Shown: piece by piece, positions 1-6,225 of the stretch
How positions within the stretch are numbered: the first letter of the stretch is position 1
Layout: each line of letters opens with the position of its first letter
Virus record (IMG/VR): IMGVR_UViG_3300027736_000054
Coordinates: 1 to 57,563 of that record
DNA: 57,563 bases
Source of the DNA: a virus
Strand: one strand, 5' to 3'
Position numbers and translations under genes: made by a program
The notes under the pieces: generated by a model
The model's input: the letters and a program-made list of their open reading frames with translations, nothing else
What the model was told of the DNA's origin: nothing
The model's database searches: none

Positions 1-105
1 ATATTTTCGGGTAGCAATGGAGACGCAATCCGAGATATTTTTAAGCAATACATACAAGCCGAAATGGCACACAGAGAGGAAGCACATGAAGTGGACACCC
101 CCTAA
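1..105 (+). CDS. 3' part of a small gene that spans the window ends (partial)
   Basis: Frame 1 is open from the first base to a TAA at 103-105. It has no start of its own, but it continues exactly in frame from the ATG at 57522 that runs off the other end of the window. The joined product is 48 residues, charged and without a recognisable domain. It overlaps the next gene, which has a strong Shine-Dalgarno sequence inside this frame. I infer that this is the C-terminal 34 residues of the junction gene and that the window is a circular molecule cut inside it. Function unknown. Confidence 0.6.
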   Translation: MFSGSNGDAIRDIFKQYIQAEMAHREEAHEVDTP

Positions 106-283
106 AGGGACAAAGGTAGTTAAACCTACCTTAAAGTTGACTGATGACAAGTTTAAATACACACGAGGGTCTGATGTTCAAGCCACATGGCGTAAGTATG
201 GGTGGAAGCCTGTAACCGCCTATCAGCCCGACCCCATTGTTGCCGAGCAACTCCCGCCACTAAAGATATACCGAGCCAAATGA
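86..283 (+). CDS. Small basic phage protein, unknown function
   Basis: This is a 65-residue product, lysine-rich at the N-terminus and ending in a proline-rich stretch. I chose the ATG at 86 because GAGAGGAAG ends five bases upstream, a near-ideal ribosome binding site. The longer in-frame ATG at 17 has no such site and overlaps the junction gene. The stop overlaps the next start (ATGA at 280-283), so translation is probably coupled. It belongs to the rightward operon that begins at 56285 and passes through the window ends. No family recognised. Confidence 0.65.
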   Translation: MKWTPPKGTKVVKPTLKLTDDKFKYTRGSDVQATWRKYGWKPVTAYQPDPIVAEQLPPLKIYRAK

Positions 284-501
284 GAAAAAAACCAATACAA
301 CGACCCGCCACTTCAGTTTTTTCCCTGTTCCTCATGGAAGACAAGGATGGTAATGTTACCATCCGCTCAGACTATGTTGGACAGGGAGAGAACTCCTTTG
401 ATATCGGCATGGATATCCTTCATGGATTGAAAATCTTAGAGTCCATGAATCGTAGTGCAGTCCGAGTCGAAGAATGTTTCCTATCCTCTTACCATCAGTA
501 G
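280..501 (+). CDS. Hypothetical protein, last gene of the rightward operon
   Basis: The product has 73 residues. The start at 280 sits in an ATGA overlap with the preceding gene; a longer frame from 202 only reads the shadow of that gene. The middle carries an acidic stretch (MEDKDGN) followed by a mixed beta/alpha-like C-terminus. Its 3' end overlaps by 21 bp the 3' end of the convergent primase-like gene, so both operons finish here without room for a separate terminator. The degenerate palindrome TGGTAATGTTACCA (348-361) lies inside it. Function unknown. Confidence 0.6.
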   Translation: MRKKPIQRPATSVFSLFLMEDKDGNVTIRSDYVGQGENSFDIGMDILHGLKILESMNRSAVRVEECFLSSYHQ

Positions 502-1308
502 TTTGTTTATGGTTTGGGTGAATTTAAATAGCCCAACCCTTTGATGGAAATCGTTAGCATCCTCACCGACTTTTTCGCTTATCCAATAAGTCATGCCAAT
601 TTGCTTCGCAATTCTCTCGCCAGTACCGCTATCGTCATTGTCTGCAATCACATACCCCTTGCCAACCCTTTGAGCAACCTTCAATAAGTTACCTGCCGAG
701 AAACATACATGGATGACATACTGCCTCTTCAAACTTTTAAGCGCATATCTAAGTGACAAAGCAGTAGCGTACCCCTCGCAAAAGAAGTTAACCCCCTTAT
801 TGTCAAATACAAATGTAGCATCCGATGTTCTCTGACCAAACAGAAATTTCTTGCTACCATCCTCATCAATAGTCTGCAATCCAACAACCTCGCCATCCAC
901 ACGCATAGGAATTAGCAAGGTCTTTTTTCCATCCTTGGCTATCACATTACCTATCTCATCAGGAAATCCTTTGCTCAAAAAATACTGGTGGTGAGCAAGG
1001 ACTGATTCTTTAATCATCCGAATGGCTTTTTCTTTGGCCTCAATTTGCCGTTTCTTTTTCTCATCATCCGCCTTAGATGCCATCCGAGCAATCTTGGACA
1101 GGTCTATATCGGTTACTTTGTCTGACTTCCATACGGATACTTCGGTTTCGGTGGCGTGGTTCTGCACAAAAGCATGAGTCCCCATGAACTTGACCGCACC
1201 ATTCCTTTTGTTTAAGTGGTCGGTAGTGTGGTAACGTTTCCATTGTCCGATGGGTGGCGGGTGGTCAATCAGGATTCCGTGAGCCTGACAAAAAAGTAAA
1301 AACTCCAT
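481..1308 (-). CDS. Toprim-domain primase-like protein
   Basis: The 275-residue protein has a C-terminal Toprim fold. The glutamate motif FFCEGYATAL lies near residue 175 and the aspartate motif VIADNDDSG near 220, the metal-binding pattern of DnaG-type primases and topoisomerases. An N-terminal zinc-binding domain is not visible, so it may act with another protein for template recognition. The ATG at 1308 overlaps the helicase stop (TGATG); an upstream TTG is less likely. With the adjacent SF2 helicase it forms a primase-helicase pair, the only replication enzymes seen here. It is the last gene of the leftward early operon. The palindrome at 1229-1242 lies within it. Confidence 0.8.
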   Translation of the reverse strand: MEFLLFCQAHGILIDHPPPIGQWKRYHTTDHLNKRNGAVKFMGTHAFVQNHATETEVSVWKSDKVTDIDLSKIARMASKADDEKKKRQIEAKEKAIRMIKESVLAHHQYFLSKGFPDEIGNVIAKDGKKTLLIPMRVDGEVVGLQTIDEDGSKKFLFGQRTSDATFVFDNKGVNFFCEGYATALSLRYALKSLKRQYVIHVCFSAGNLLKVAQRVGKGYVIADNDDSGTGERIAKQIGMTYWISEKVGEDANDFHQRVGLFKFTQTINKLLMVRG

Positions 1309-2783
1309 CAACGACCCCGTTTAATCTTTCTGATATAGGCTTTAATCCGAGCATCAATAAACTTCATTAACTCTGGACTGGGCGTTTCAATATGGTTACT
1401 CAAACCTCTTGGCCATACTCCAAACTTTTCTTTGTAGGTGTGTGCTGCCCGACCACTCGCCCATCCGTTGTGCGCTACATACCATTGCAACTGCGACCAC
1501 CAAGCCTGCTTATTTTCTCTCGCCATCGTGCCAGTTAACTCTTCTAAACTGCCCGCCTCAACAACCACCTTGTTCTTTCTTTCCCGTACATGACCACAGT
1601 TAGCACAAGTATCGGAACTGGGAGGCCACAAATGCTCACAAACTGGACACTTTGCCTCCTCTTTTTCTTTGTCGGTGGGTTCTTTCTTGGCCTTCTCTTT
1701 GCCATCATCCAATTCTTTTACGCCATTCTCATATACATCTTCCCAATCCGCTCGAAATCTGAGGTAGTTACCCGAATGGTCTAACCATAACGCATATTCT
1801 TTGCCGTCTGCTTTACGCATCACCCGCCCCATCTGTTGGATGTGACTAGATAAAGACTTGCTAAATGGTCTGGCAGACACACCAATCATCACATCAGGAA
1901 CGTCAAAACCCTTAGTTAGTATGTCCGTGGCTATCAGCCCATGAATCTCGGTGTCAGGCTTTGCAAAATCCTCAATAACATCTCGCTTGAACTCGTCATC
2001 ATCCTTATAACTGACCGATATAAAGTTAAATCCTTGCTCTGCAAACTTGCGAGACAAGTCTGACCCATGCTCAACACCCGAACAAAATATGATTGTCTTT
2101 CGTGGTCGTCCAAACACTTCGTGCGTCTTCTTAATCCACTCGGTAACGATGTCGCCAGTTATCTTCATGCCCCGCTTGGTGGTTTCAAGTTGATTCCACT
2201 CACCCGCAACCTTCTTAACCCCGCTCATGTCAATCTCTTTAGAGATAAACACCCGCAATGGGACTAGGAAATTGCCATCAACCAAATCTTTGGTGGTCAC
2301 AGTAGAGATTACGTTGCTATAAGTCTTCGCCAATCCCTTGGTAAATGGTGTGGCGGTCAACCCGATTACCCTGATGTCAGGATTGTTCTTAATAAAGTCC
2401 ATTGTCTGCCGTCTGGTCTGATGGGCTTCGTCCACAATCAACAGGTTCAGACCCGGAAATTCCCCTCGTTTCTCTAACGTCTGAGCAGAGCAAACTTGGA
2501 TGTGTTCATAGGGTCTGTACCGCCAATGCCCCGACTGAAGAACGCCGTGGTCTATGTCGTAGTTATTCAACCGTTGACTGGTTTGGTCGCACAAAACAAT
2601 CCTGTCAAGAATCATGGCTGCTTTATTGCCCTTCTTCCTGACGGCATCCAACAAAGCAATAGCCATCTCAGTCTTGCCTGCACCAGTAGGTGCGTACAAT
2701 ATTTGAGAACGATTGCCCATAGCAAATCCATTTCGGAGCGCTTCTAGCGTATCCGATTGGTACTGTCTCAGTTCCAACCCCAT
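1308..2783 (-). CDS. Superfamily 2 DEAD/DEAH-box helicase with C-terminal zinc ribbon
   Basis: The protein has 491 residues. Walker A APTGAGKT is at 31-38 and the Walker B box DEAH near 118. The motif III-like TATPF and the motif VI-like QQMGRVMRKADG complete an SF2 helicase of the type III restriction/RAD25-like group. A CxxC...CxxC zinc ribbon lies near 378-400. It probably unwinds DNA during replication or recombination. The start is the ATG at 2783, 12 bp after the ParB-like gene, and the end overlaps the Toprim gene. No nuclease or methylase partner is present, so a restriction role is unlikely. Confidence 0.9.
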   Translation of the reverse strand: MGLELRQYQSDTLEALRNGFAMGNRSQILYAPTGAGKTEMAIALLDAVRKKGNKAAMILDRIVLCDQTSQRLNNYDIDHGVLQSGHWRYRPYEHIQVCSAQTLEKRGEFPGLNLLIVDEAHQTRRQTMDFIKNNPDIRVIGLTATPFTKGLAKTYSNVISTVTTKDLVDGNFLVPLRVFISKEIDMSGVKKVAGEWNQLETTKRGMKITGDIVTEWIKKTHEVFGRPRKTIIFCSGVEHGSDLSRKFAEQGFNFISVSYKDDDEFKRDVIEDFAKPDTEIHGLIATDILTKGFDVPDVMIGVSARPFSKSLSSHIQQMGRVMRKADGKEYALWLDHSGNYLRFRADWEDVYENGVKELDDGKEKAKKEPTDKEKEEAKCPVCEHLWPPSSDTCANCGHVRERKNKVVVEAGSLEELTGTMARENKQAWWSQLQWYVAHNGWASGRAAHTYKEKFGVWPRGLSNHIETPSPELMKFIDARIKAYIRKIKRGR

Positions 2784-2795
2784 AAAACTCTCCAG

Positions 2796-3611
2796 TTATT
2801 CGTACTTCTTCAGCTTCTTCTGCAACATGGCAACTTGTCGTTTAAGTTGGGCGTTTTCTGACTGGAATGTGTCTCGACTTCTGGTAACTGCTACCAATTC
2901 TATTTTTGTCAACCGCATCTCTTCCTTCAATTCGGTTATCAAATCTTTGGCCATGTCTTTATCTTCTGTCGTTCCATCAATAGAAGCAATAGCTAACTGT
3001 TCTTTCAGTTTGTCGTTCTCTGCCAACAAAGTATCAACCATTACATCGGCCTCGCTTACCTCGTCCCCTTTTATTTCTGGTGGTAACGTTTCCATTGGTG
3101 TGCGCTTGTTGACTGTACGCTCCCTGACGCTTCCTTTGTTGTCCTGATATTTGCGTGTTTCTTCGTGCGGGCTCTCTAAAGACGCTCTAAGTTTGCCAAC
3201 AAACGGATGGCTGACACCGCAATGCCGTGCTATCTCTCGGTCACTCCACTTCGACCACTCCGAATCTTGGAGCATATCTAAAACTATCTTTCGCTTATCC
3301 TCTGCCGTAGGTCGCAACCCGTGGGCCATGTTTGCTTTGTAACTGTAGAGTTTGGCATCTCGCAAAGTGCCAGCAATAACATCTGCCAATATACCTGCCT
3401 TGTCTAACTTTAGGTGAGCAAAGTAGCGGTGGAAACCATCCGCCAAATAGTGGTGGATGCCATCATTAAAAACTATGACTGGAGGAAACTTTGCCCCCTC
3501 TTCCATCTGTCTTGCGTAATCATCTACTGTCTCTTGGTTAATCTCCGCTCTTGGCTGTGTGCCTGCGTTTATTGTGATTATTTTTATGTTTAACATTTGA
3601 TTCTCTTTCAT
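2796..3611 (-). CDS. ParB/Spo0J-like DNA-binding protein
   Basis: The protein has 271 residues. The N-terminal 110 or so resemble the ParB/sulfiredoxin fold: DGFHRYFAH matches the DGxHR-type motif, preceded by a VIVFNDG strand. A helix-turn-helix follows near 115-140 (SDREIARHCGVSH). The rest is an acidic linker and a C-terminal coiled coil, which suggests a dimer. Chromosomal ParB proteins bind palindromic parS sites and spread as CTP clamps. No parA gene is visible, so segregation is not assured; transcriptional control is an alternative. Seven copies of one 14-bp palindrome occur in this window, one inside this gene (3081-3094). Confidence 0.8.
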   Translation of the reverse strand: MKENQMLNIKIITINAGTQPRAEINQETVDDYARQMEEGAKFPPVIVFNDGIHHYLADGFHRYFAHLKLDKAGILADVIAGTLRDAKLYSYKANMAHGLRPTAEDKRKIVLDMLQDSEWSKWSDREIARHCGVSHPFVGKLRASLESPHEETRKYQDNKGSVRERTVNKRTPMETLPPEIKGDEVSEADVMVDTLLAENDKLKEQLAIASIDGTTEDKDMAKDLITELKEEMRLTKIELVAVTRSRDTFQSENAQLKRQVAMLQKKLKKYE

Positions 3612-3760
3612 AGTTGATTTTCTCCCATTAACCAGCCTGCTCTAAAAGCAACCCACTGGTTTTGGATTCTTGGTTTGTCGTATCGCCTTCCGTTCCATCC
3701 CAATTCTGTATAGCCCTTAGAAGCCATCCACAATTCAAATTTCTCTTTTACTTTTTCCAC
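3608..3760 (-). CDS. 50-residue hypothetical protein (GTG start)
   Basis: This short frame starts with GTG at 3760, preceded by AAGGA at a good spacing, and ends in a TGA that overlaps the ParB-like start. The product is rich in tryptophan and aromatic residues (WMASKGY, WNGRRYD, WVAFRAGW), which suggests a small folded helical protein. Its upstream neighbour overlaps its start by 13 bp. Overlap on both sides supports a real gene. Function unknown. Confidence 0.55.
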   Translation of the reverse strand: MEKVKEKFELWMASKGYTELGWNGRRYDKPRIQNQWVAFRAGWLMGENQL

Positions 3761-3918
3761 GGTTGTTCCTTTTTATATACGTCATCATAAGCCGCCCAAT
3801 GTAGCAACCAACCCCACGATAGGGTCATGCAATGTTGTCTAGCTTTTGGAGTCATCTTATGCCGATGAGGCAAATAGTAGGTCATCTTTGCCCTCTTTAA
3901 ACATTCTGATTTAATCAT
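3748..3918 (-). CDS. 56-residue hypothetical protein
   Basis: The frame opens at an ATG (3918) that overlaps the end of the zinc-ribbon gene and closes at a TAA inside the next gene. The product is basic (RHRHK-type N-terminal half) with a central WGWLLHWAAYDD segment. Starts and stops interlock with both neighbours in the pattern used by the whole operon, which is the main support. No family recognised. Confidence 0.5.
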   Translation of the reverse strand: MIKSECLKRAKMTYYLPHRHKMTPKARQHCMTLSWGWLLHWAAYDDVYKKEQPWKK

Positions 3919-4111
3919 TTTTTTCCAACTTTTTGTTTCTCATAATGTTTGTTCGCTCAATCCTTTCATCCTGCATTTTGTATGGAGACACAATTACCTC
4001 TTCCGTTGTAAAGTAGTGTCCGTTTTTACACTCTCTGCGCCTGCGATACCGAACTTCAGTTTCCCTCGCCTCTTTCACAATGGATTTAGCACCGCATATT
4101 TGGCATTTCAT
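3911..4111 (-). CDS. NrdR-like zinc-ribbon protein
   Basis: The 66-residue product begins with CQIC, followed by RRRRECKNGHYFTTEE. This resembles the N-terminal zinc ribbon of the NrdR repressor (CxxC, an arginine run, CxxxxxxFTTYE), but the second metal pair is C and H rather than CxxC. The ATP-cone that completes NrdR is absent, so it is not an NrdR orthologue. It is probably a small DNA- or RNA-binding protein. The start overlaps the stop of a 19-residue frame (ATGA). Confidence 0.65.
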   Translation of the reverse strand: MKCQICGAKSIVKEARETEVRYRRRRECKNGHYFTTEEVIVSPYKMQDERIERTNIMRNKKLEKND

Positions 4112-4167
4112 TTCTTATCCTTTGGGTCAGGCGGAGTTAATATTCTTATTGGAAAAGGCCATGTCAT
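4108..4167 (-). CDS. 19-residue proline-rich microprotein (candidate)
   Basis: A 20-codon frame fills the only gap in this part of the operon. Its ATG overlaps the TGA of the gene before it and its own TGA overlaps the ATG of the gene after it, both as ATGA. The product has a PFPIRILTPPDPK core. The double overlap suggests that it is translated, either as a microprotein or simply to carry ribosomes across the gap. Too short for homology. Confidence 0.4.
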   Translation of the reverse strand: MTWPFPIRILTPPDPKDKK

Positions 4168-4448
4168 GTGTTCTTCTCCTTGAGTTTGGCTTCAATGGCA
4201 TCTGCAAACCTCACCCAAAACGGCTTGCTGTCAACAATCTGTTTGACTTGGTCATAAATAAAAGATTGCTCATCATCCGTCAGCCCTACCCATTTAAGTT
4301 TCACGCCAGAGAGTTTCATGTCTGTTCGCATCAGGTCGTTTAGCAACTGCTCGTCACAGTCAGCCCAGTTTTCGGGGTAAGTCTGCTTAAATATGTCAAG
4401 CGCATCCCATGCTCTGCGTAACACTTCGATTACTTGGTCTTGTGTCAT
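4164..4448 (-). CDS. Hypothetical phage protein
   Basis: The 94-residue product is mainly helical and acidic, with tryptophans near 14, 28, 54 and 79. It opens with MTQDQVIEVLRRAW, close to the MTQDEIIEMA start of the 72-residue protein two genes upstream, so the two may share an N-terminal helix. Both ends overlap neighbours as ATGA. No known domain recognised; an accessory early protein is likely. Confidence 0.65.
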   Translation of the reverse strand: MTQDQVIEVLRRAWDALDIFKQTYPENWADCDEQLLNDLMRTDMKLSGVKLKWVGLTDDEQSFIYDQVKQIVDSKPFWVRFADAIEAKLKEKNT

Positions 4449-4609
4449 TCGTCATCCTCCATGTTTAAACTTTCCGTTATCAGTTGTTGCTTGACCAGCT
4501 CCAACACGCCAATGACGCTACATATGTACAGCGATTCGTCATACTTGTGGATGACTGCAAGCAGTTCATCAACCAATCCGTTTGCCAGTTTGCCTTGGTC
4601 AAGAATCAT
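4445..4609 (-). CDS. 54-residue helical protein, unknown function
   Basis: The frame runs from the ATG at 4609, overlapping the preceding stop as ATGA, to a TGA that overlaps the next ATG. The product is one or two amphipathic helices (VDELLAVIHKYDES, VIGVLELVKQQLI) and an acidic tail MEDDE. The helix pattern and interlocked overlaps support coding. I believe similar short proteins occur in other phage operons but cannot name a function. Confidence 0.6.
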   Translation of the reverse strand: MILDQGKLANGLVDELLAVIHKYDESLYICSVIGVLELVKQQLITESLNMEDDE

Positions 4610-4824
4610 TTTTGTTCTCCTGTTCTTGCTCTGATTGCATCAGCAATGATTTCAGAGTAGTTACGCTCAAGCCCGTTAGCGTATTCGTCAGCCACCTTTG
4701 CACACGCCTCACGCTCACGCTCTGCAACCAATTTGGCAAAGGCTATGAAATAGTCACGTTCTTCTTTTTTAATAACTCCACCAAATGATTGGCAAGCCAT
4801 CTCTATGATTTCATCTTGTGTCAT
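4606..4824 (-). CDS. Hypothetical phage protein
   Basis: The 72-residue, highly charged helical product has a central REREACAKVADEYAN segment. That kind of motif recurs in short phage proteins of unknown function, often as the tail of larger composite proteins. It starts with MTQDEIIEMA, like the 94-residue protein two genes downstream. It has ATGA overlaps at both ends. I cannot assign a function. Confidence 0.65.
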   Translation of the reverse strand: MTQDEIIEMACQSFGGVIKKEERDYFIAFAKLVAEREREACAKVADEYANGLERNYSEIIADAIRARTGEQK

Positions 4825-5060
4825 GTTTTCATAGCCCTCACAAATATTTGAAAAGATGCAACAGTATCCACACCAAACGAATGAGTGAATGTTTCAAACT
4901 CTCGTGCAACTTCTTCAATCACCTCGTTGCGCATATCGTCATGTAACTTTTTCTCGGCAATAGCTCGCATTTTCATTTCTTCATCAAACGCTTTCTTTAC
5001 TCTGTTCATGCTCTCAATATGCTTGAACGCATCATCTTCATCATCACACATCATGCTCAT
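4821..5060 (-). CDS. Hypothetical acidic/helical protein
   Basis: I chose the ATG at 5060 because AGGAGG lies at 5067-5072, six bases upstream. The longer frame to 5114 would place that site inside the coding region, and the ATG at 5066 has no spacing. The 79-residue product is helical and charged and ends in a VASFQIFVRAMKT segment. The start lies within the preceding 49-residue gene, whose C-terminus is encoded by the same bases. Function unknown. Confidence 0.55.
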   Translation of the reverse strand: MSMMCDDEDDAFKHIESMNRVKKAFDEEMKMRAIAEKKLHDDMRNEVIEEVAREFETFTHSFGVDTVASFQIFVRAMKT

Positions 5061-5193
5061 CTTCATCCTCCTCACACTTCTCACACCCAATATGGTCTGG
5101 GTCACGACAGTCATGCTCCATTCTCCTAAAGGATTGATAGCTTGAGTACCACTCCTCTTGTCTCATCTCCCGTATATCTTCTTCGTAAAGCAT
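5044..5193 (-). CDS. 49-residue protein with HxxCxxC-like ending
   Basis: The start at 5193 has a strong upstream AGGAGA and overlaps the previous stop as TGATG. The product holds a putative metal-binding stretch (CRDPDHIGCEKC) followed by an acidic tail. The AGGAGG of the next gene lies inside its 3' end, so the two genes are nested by 17 bp. The cysteine/histidine spacing suggests a small zinc site, but this is inference. Confidence 0.55.
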   Translation of the reverse strand: MLYEEDIREMRQEEWYSSYQSFRRMEHDCRDPDHIGCEKCEEDEDEHDV

Positions 5194-5300
5194 CAATCTT
5201 TCTCCTGAAAAACAGCCAAGGCCGCAAACAAAATAACAATGGCAACAATTGCTATTGCCGCCCCCAAAAACAAAACAAACCAGATTACGAATATTTCCAC
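5193..5300 (-). CDS. 35-residue single-span membrane microprotein (GTG start)
   Basis: Starting at GTG 5300 behind a GGGGGG ribosome binding site, the frame encodes one long hydrophobic helix (IWFVLFLGAAIAIVAIVI) with a short charged end, QEKD. It begins two bases after the stop of another tiny membrane protein and its stop overlaps the next start. It is an inner-membrane microprotein of unknown role; early phage membrane peptides can affect the host envelope or superinfection, which is only a guess here. Confidence 0.5.
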   Translation of the reverse strand: MEIFVIWFVLFLGAAIAIVAIVILFAALAVFQEKD

Positions 5301-5301
5301 T

Positions 5302-5391
5302 TCAGTCCCCCCTAAAGAAGTAAATTACCCCCATCACTATCACCACCGCTATCAAAGTACCTAATACCAACATCAATAATTTCATTACCAT
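5302..5391 (-). CDS. 29-residue single-span membrane microprotein
   Basis: The ATG at 5391 follows AAGGA at a suitable distance. The product is a single hydrophobic helix (LLMLVLGTLIAVVIVMGV) ending in FFRGD. It appears to be the first translated gene of the leftward operon, just downstream of the paired ACCAGTTA sites and a TATAAT box. Length and composition allow only the statement that it is a membrane peptide. Confidence 0.5.
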   Translation of the reverse strand: MVMKLLMLVLGTLIAVVIVMGVIYFFRGD

Positions 5392-5427
5392 TTGTGCATC
5401 CTTTTGCACAATTGTACACTATTTTAC

Positions 5428-5469
5428 ATTATATTACCAGTTAGCTAGGGAAAACACCTACCAGTTATG
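5428..5469 (-). promoter_or_regulatory. Leftward operon control site: TATAAT box and two ACCAGTTA repeats 24 bp apart
   Basis: On the minus strand TATAAT occupies 5433-5428, but the base run at the expected -35 position (5451-5456) is poor. ACCAGTTA occurs at 5436-5443 and again at 5460-5467, exactly 24 bp apart. The same pair with the same 24-bp spacing covers the strong rightward promoter at 6609-6637. I infer a protein-binding pair, a repressor or an activator that compensates for the weak -35. Confidence 0.5.
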
Positions 5470-5482
5470 TTAAAATTTAAAT

Positions 5483-5650
5483 TTATTTACGGTAGCTAAT
5501 TGTTTTGTTGCCTTTTCTTTTGTTGCATGGCCCGCATAGAGGCTGTAGATTTTCAATATTAAGCGCCAGTTCAGGATAAAACTTTCTAGGTTTTATGTGG
5601 TCTATGTTTATTGGGTGCTGTCTTGAATTTTCTTTTCCGCAACATAAACT
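5483..5650 (-). pseudogene. HNH endonuclease remnant, N-terminus lost
   Basis: The minus strand encodes a clear HNH core: CCGKENS, then INIDHIKPRKFYPELAL, then ENLQPLCGPCNKRKGNK, ending at a TAA (5483-5485). The frame is blocked by TAA at 5651-5653 and has no usable start codon before the motif. Just upstream, another frame reads GCKVY, which would join the first cysteines if a single base were added near 5645-5650. It is therefore either a frameshifted gene or the 3' portion of one interrupted by the structured element next to it. HNH enzymes of this kind are common phage homing-type nucleases. Confidence 0.6.
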
Positions 5651-5679
5651 TTACACCCTTGGTGGACGAGAGATGCTTT

Positions 5680-6000
5680 GTGGCAAGACTCTGCCTACAG
5701 GGGAGCGAATCCCCTTTCGGCATATTTCCACACCCTCGGAGCCACGTTTAGTCTCCATGTGGGGTAACATCAATCTACCTTGTGTTACCTTTAGATGCTT
5801 TCCACTGCGTAGCAATGTCTAGCTCGGCCATCTAACCCTATGCCGCCACCCGCAGACTGAACCACGGACACCATAGGAACTCCCCCGATTGCGCCTTGCA
5901 TCTTCTTTGCGCTCTCGCTTTAGACTAGAACGTTGTAGGGGCGGTGGACTGCGCACTACGCCTTACGGCTTCCTACGCTTCCCTCATGCCACCCCAAAAC
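5680..6000 (-). ncRNA. Large structured RNA candidate with a group I intron-like pseudoknot
   Basis: This stretch has no credible gene and is dense in complementary segments on the minus strand. GCUACG (5808-5813) pairs with CGUGGC (5741-5746), and AGACU (5750-5754) pairs with AGUCU (5686-5690). Their order makes a pseudoknot with the topology of group I intron P3 and P7. Between them GUGG/CCAC (5802-5805, 5759-5762) and GGUAACA/UGUUACC (5783-5789, 5763-5769) stack as a nested helix. GCC-GUAA-GGC and GC-GAGA-GC hairpins lie further upstream. No P6 helix or A-rich J8/7 is seen, so it may be a divergent intron or another large RNA class. The HNH remnant follows directly. Confidence 0.5.
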
Positions 6001-6035
6001 CCGATAGATATCTAAAACATAGATGCGTAGGGGAC

Positions 6036-6142
6036 AATAAAAAAGCCGCTTACTACTGCCCTCGGTAGGAACCCTACGGATTAAACCAAGGGCAAGGGCA
6101 TGAGTAAACGGCTTTAAAACCTGTCGCTTCCTACGGCAACAG
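6036..6142 (-). ncRNA. Short structured RNA with its own promoter and terminator
   Basis: A consensus promoter ends at 6148, giving an expected start near 6141, and a T-run closes the transcript near 6039. The roughly 105-nt RNA has a 7-bp 5' hairpin (CUGUUGC with GCGACAG), then a long terminator-type helix of 12 bp enclosing a UGCCCU/AGGGCA helix. GUAGGAA in the first loop is complementary to UUCCUAC inside the second hairpin, so a loop-loop contact or a switch is possible. It could be a free regulatory RNA or an attenuator leader for the leftward operon. Confidence 0.6.
6039..6114 (-). terminator. Rho-independent terminator of the short RNA
   Basis: On the minus strand 12 bases at 6114-6103 pair with 12 bases at 6054-6043 (one G-U pair), followed by six U residues (6044-6039). 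A second helix sits in the loop. The stem is long and closed, typical of an intrinsic terminator. Confidence 0.65.
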
Positions 6143-6147
6143 TTCCG

Positions 6148-6175
6148 ATTATACAGATATTTTAATCGGTGTCAA
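6148..6175 (-). promoter_or_regulatory. Consensus sigma70 promoter, leftward
   Basis: On the minus strand TTGACA (6175-6170), a 16-bp spacer and TATAAT (6153-6148) match both sigma70 hexamers perfectly. It reads into the short RNA, and beyond that into the large structured region and the leftward operon if the terminator is passed. Confidence 0.8.
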
Positions 6176-6196
6176 ATACGACACGATGTCGCTTTT

Positions 6197-6225
6197 AAAA
6201 AAAAAGTGGGGCCACATGACCCCAC
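6197..6225 (-). terminator. Intrinsic terminator after the nuclease gene
   Basis: GTGGGG (6225-6220) and CCCCAC (6211-6206) on the minus strand form a perfect 6-bp G+C-rich stem, followed by nine T residues (6205-6197). It lies about 50 bp after the nuclease stop, so that gene is probably transcribed alone and insulated from the short RNA promoter. Confidence 0.85.

Noticed and set aside
17-85. ATG at 17 as the start of the first complete gene
   Set aside because: It has no ribosome binding site and overlaps the junction gene in another frame; the ATG at 86 has a near-ideal site.
202-279. Longer version of the gene ending at 501
   Set aside because: The extra 26 residues are the shadow of the upstream gene; the ATG at 280 is coupled to its stop.
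1308-2783. Type III restriction helicase
   Set aside because: The helicase motifs are of that broad group, but no methylase or nuclease partner exists and the gene is fused by overlap to a primase-like gene.
5595-5822. Plus-strand frame of 75 codons over the structured region
   Set aside because: It lies opposite the HNH core and the helices described, has no ribosome binding site and no recognisable product.
5760-5830. 23S rRNA fragment
   Set aside because: GAAAGCATCTAA matches a conserved 23S stretch, but the sarcin-ricin loop and flanking helices are missing, so the match is probably chance.
5660-6000. tmRNA or tRNA in the structured region
   Set aside because: CCACCA and a GGGGATTCGCTCCCC hairpin are present, but no acceptor stem, T-loop of the right form or tag reading frame could be assembled.
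6036-6142. c4-type antisense RNA of P1-like phages
   Set aside because: The setting is similar (a short RNA upstream of an operon in the same direction), but I found no downstream segments complementary to its loops.
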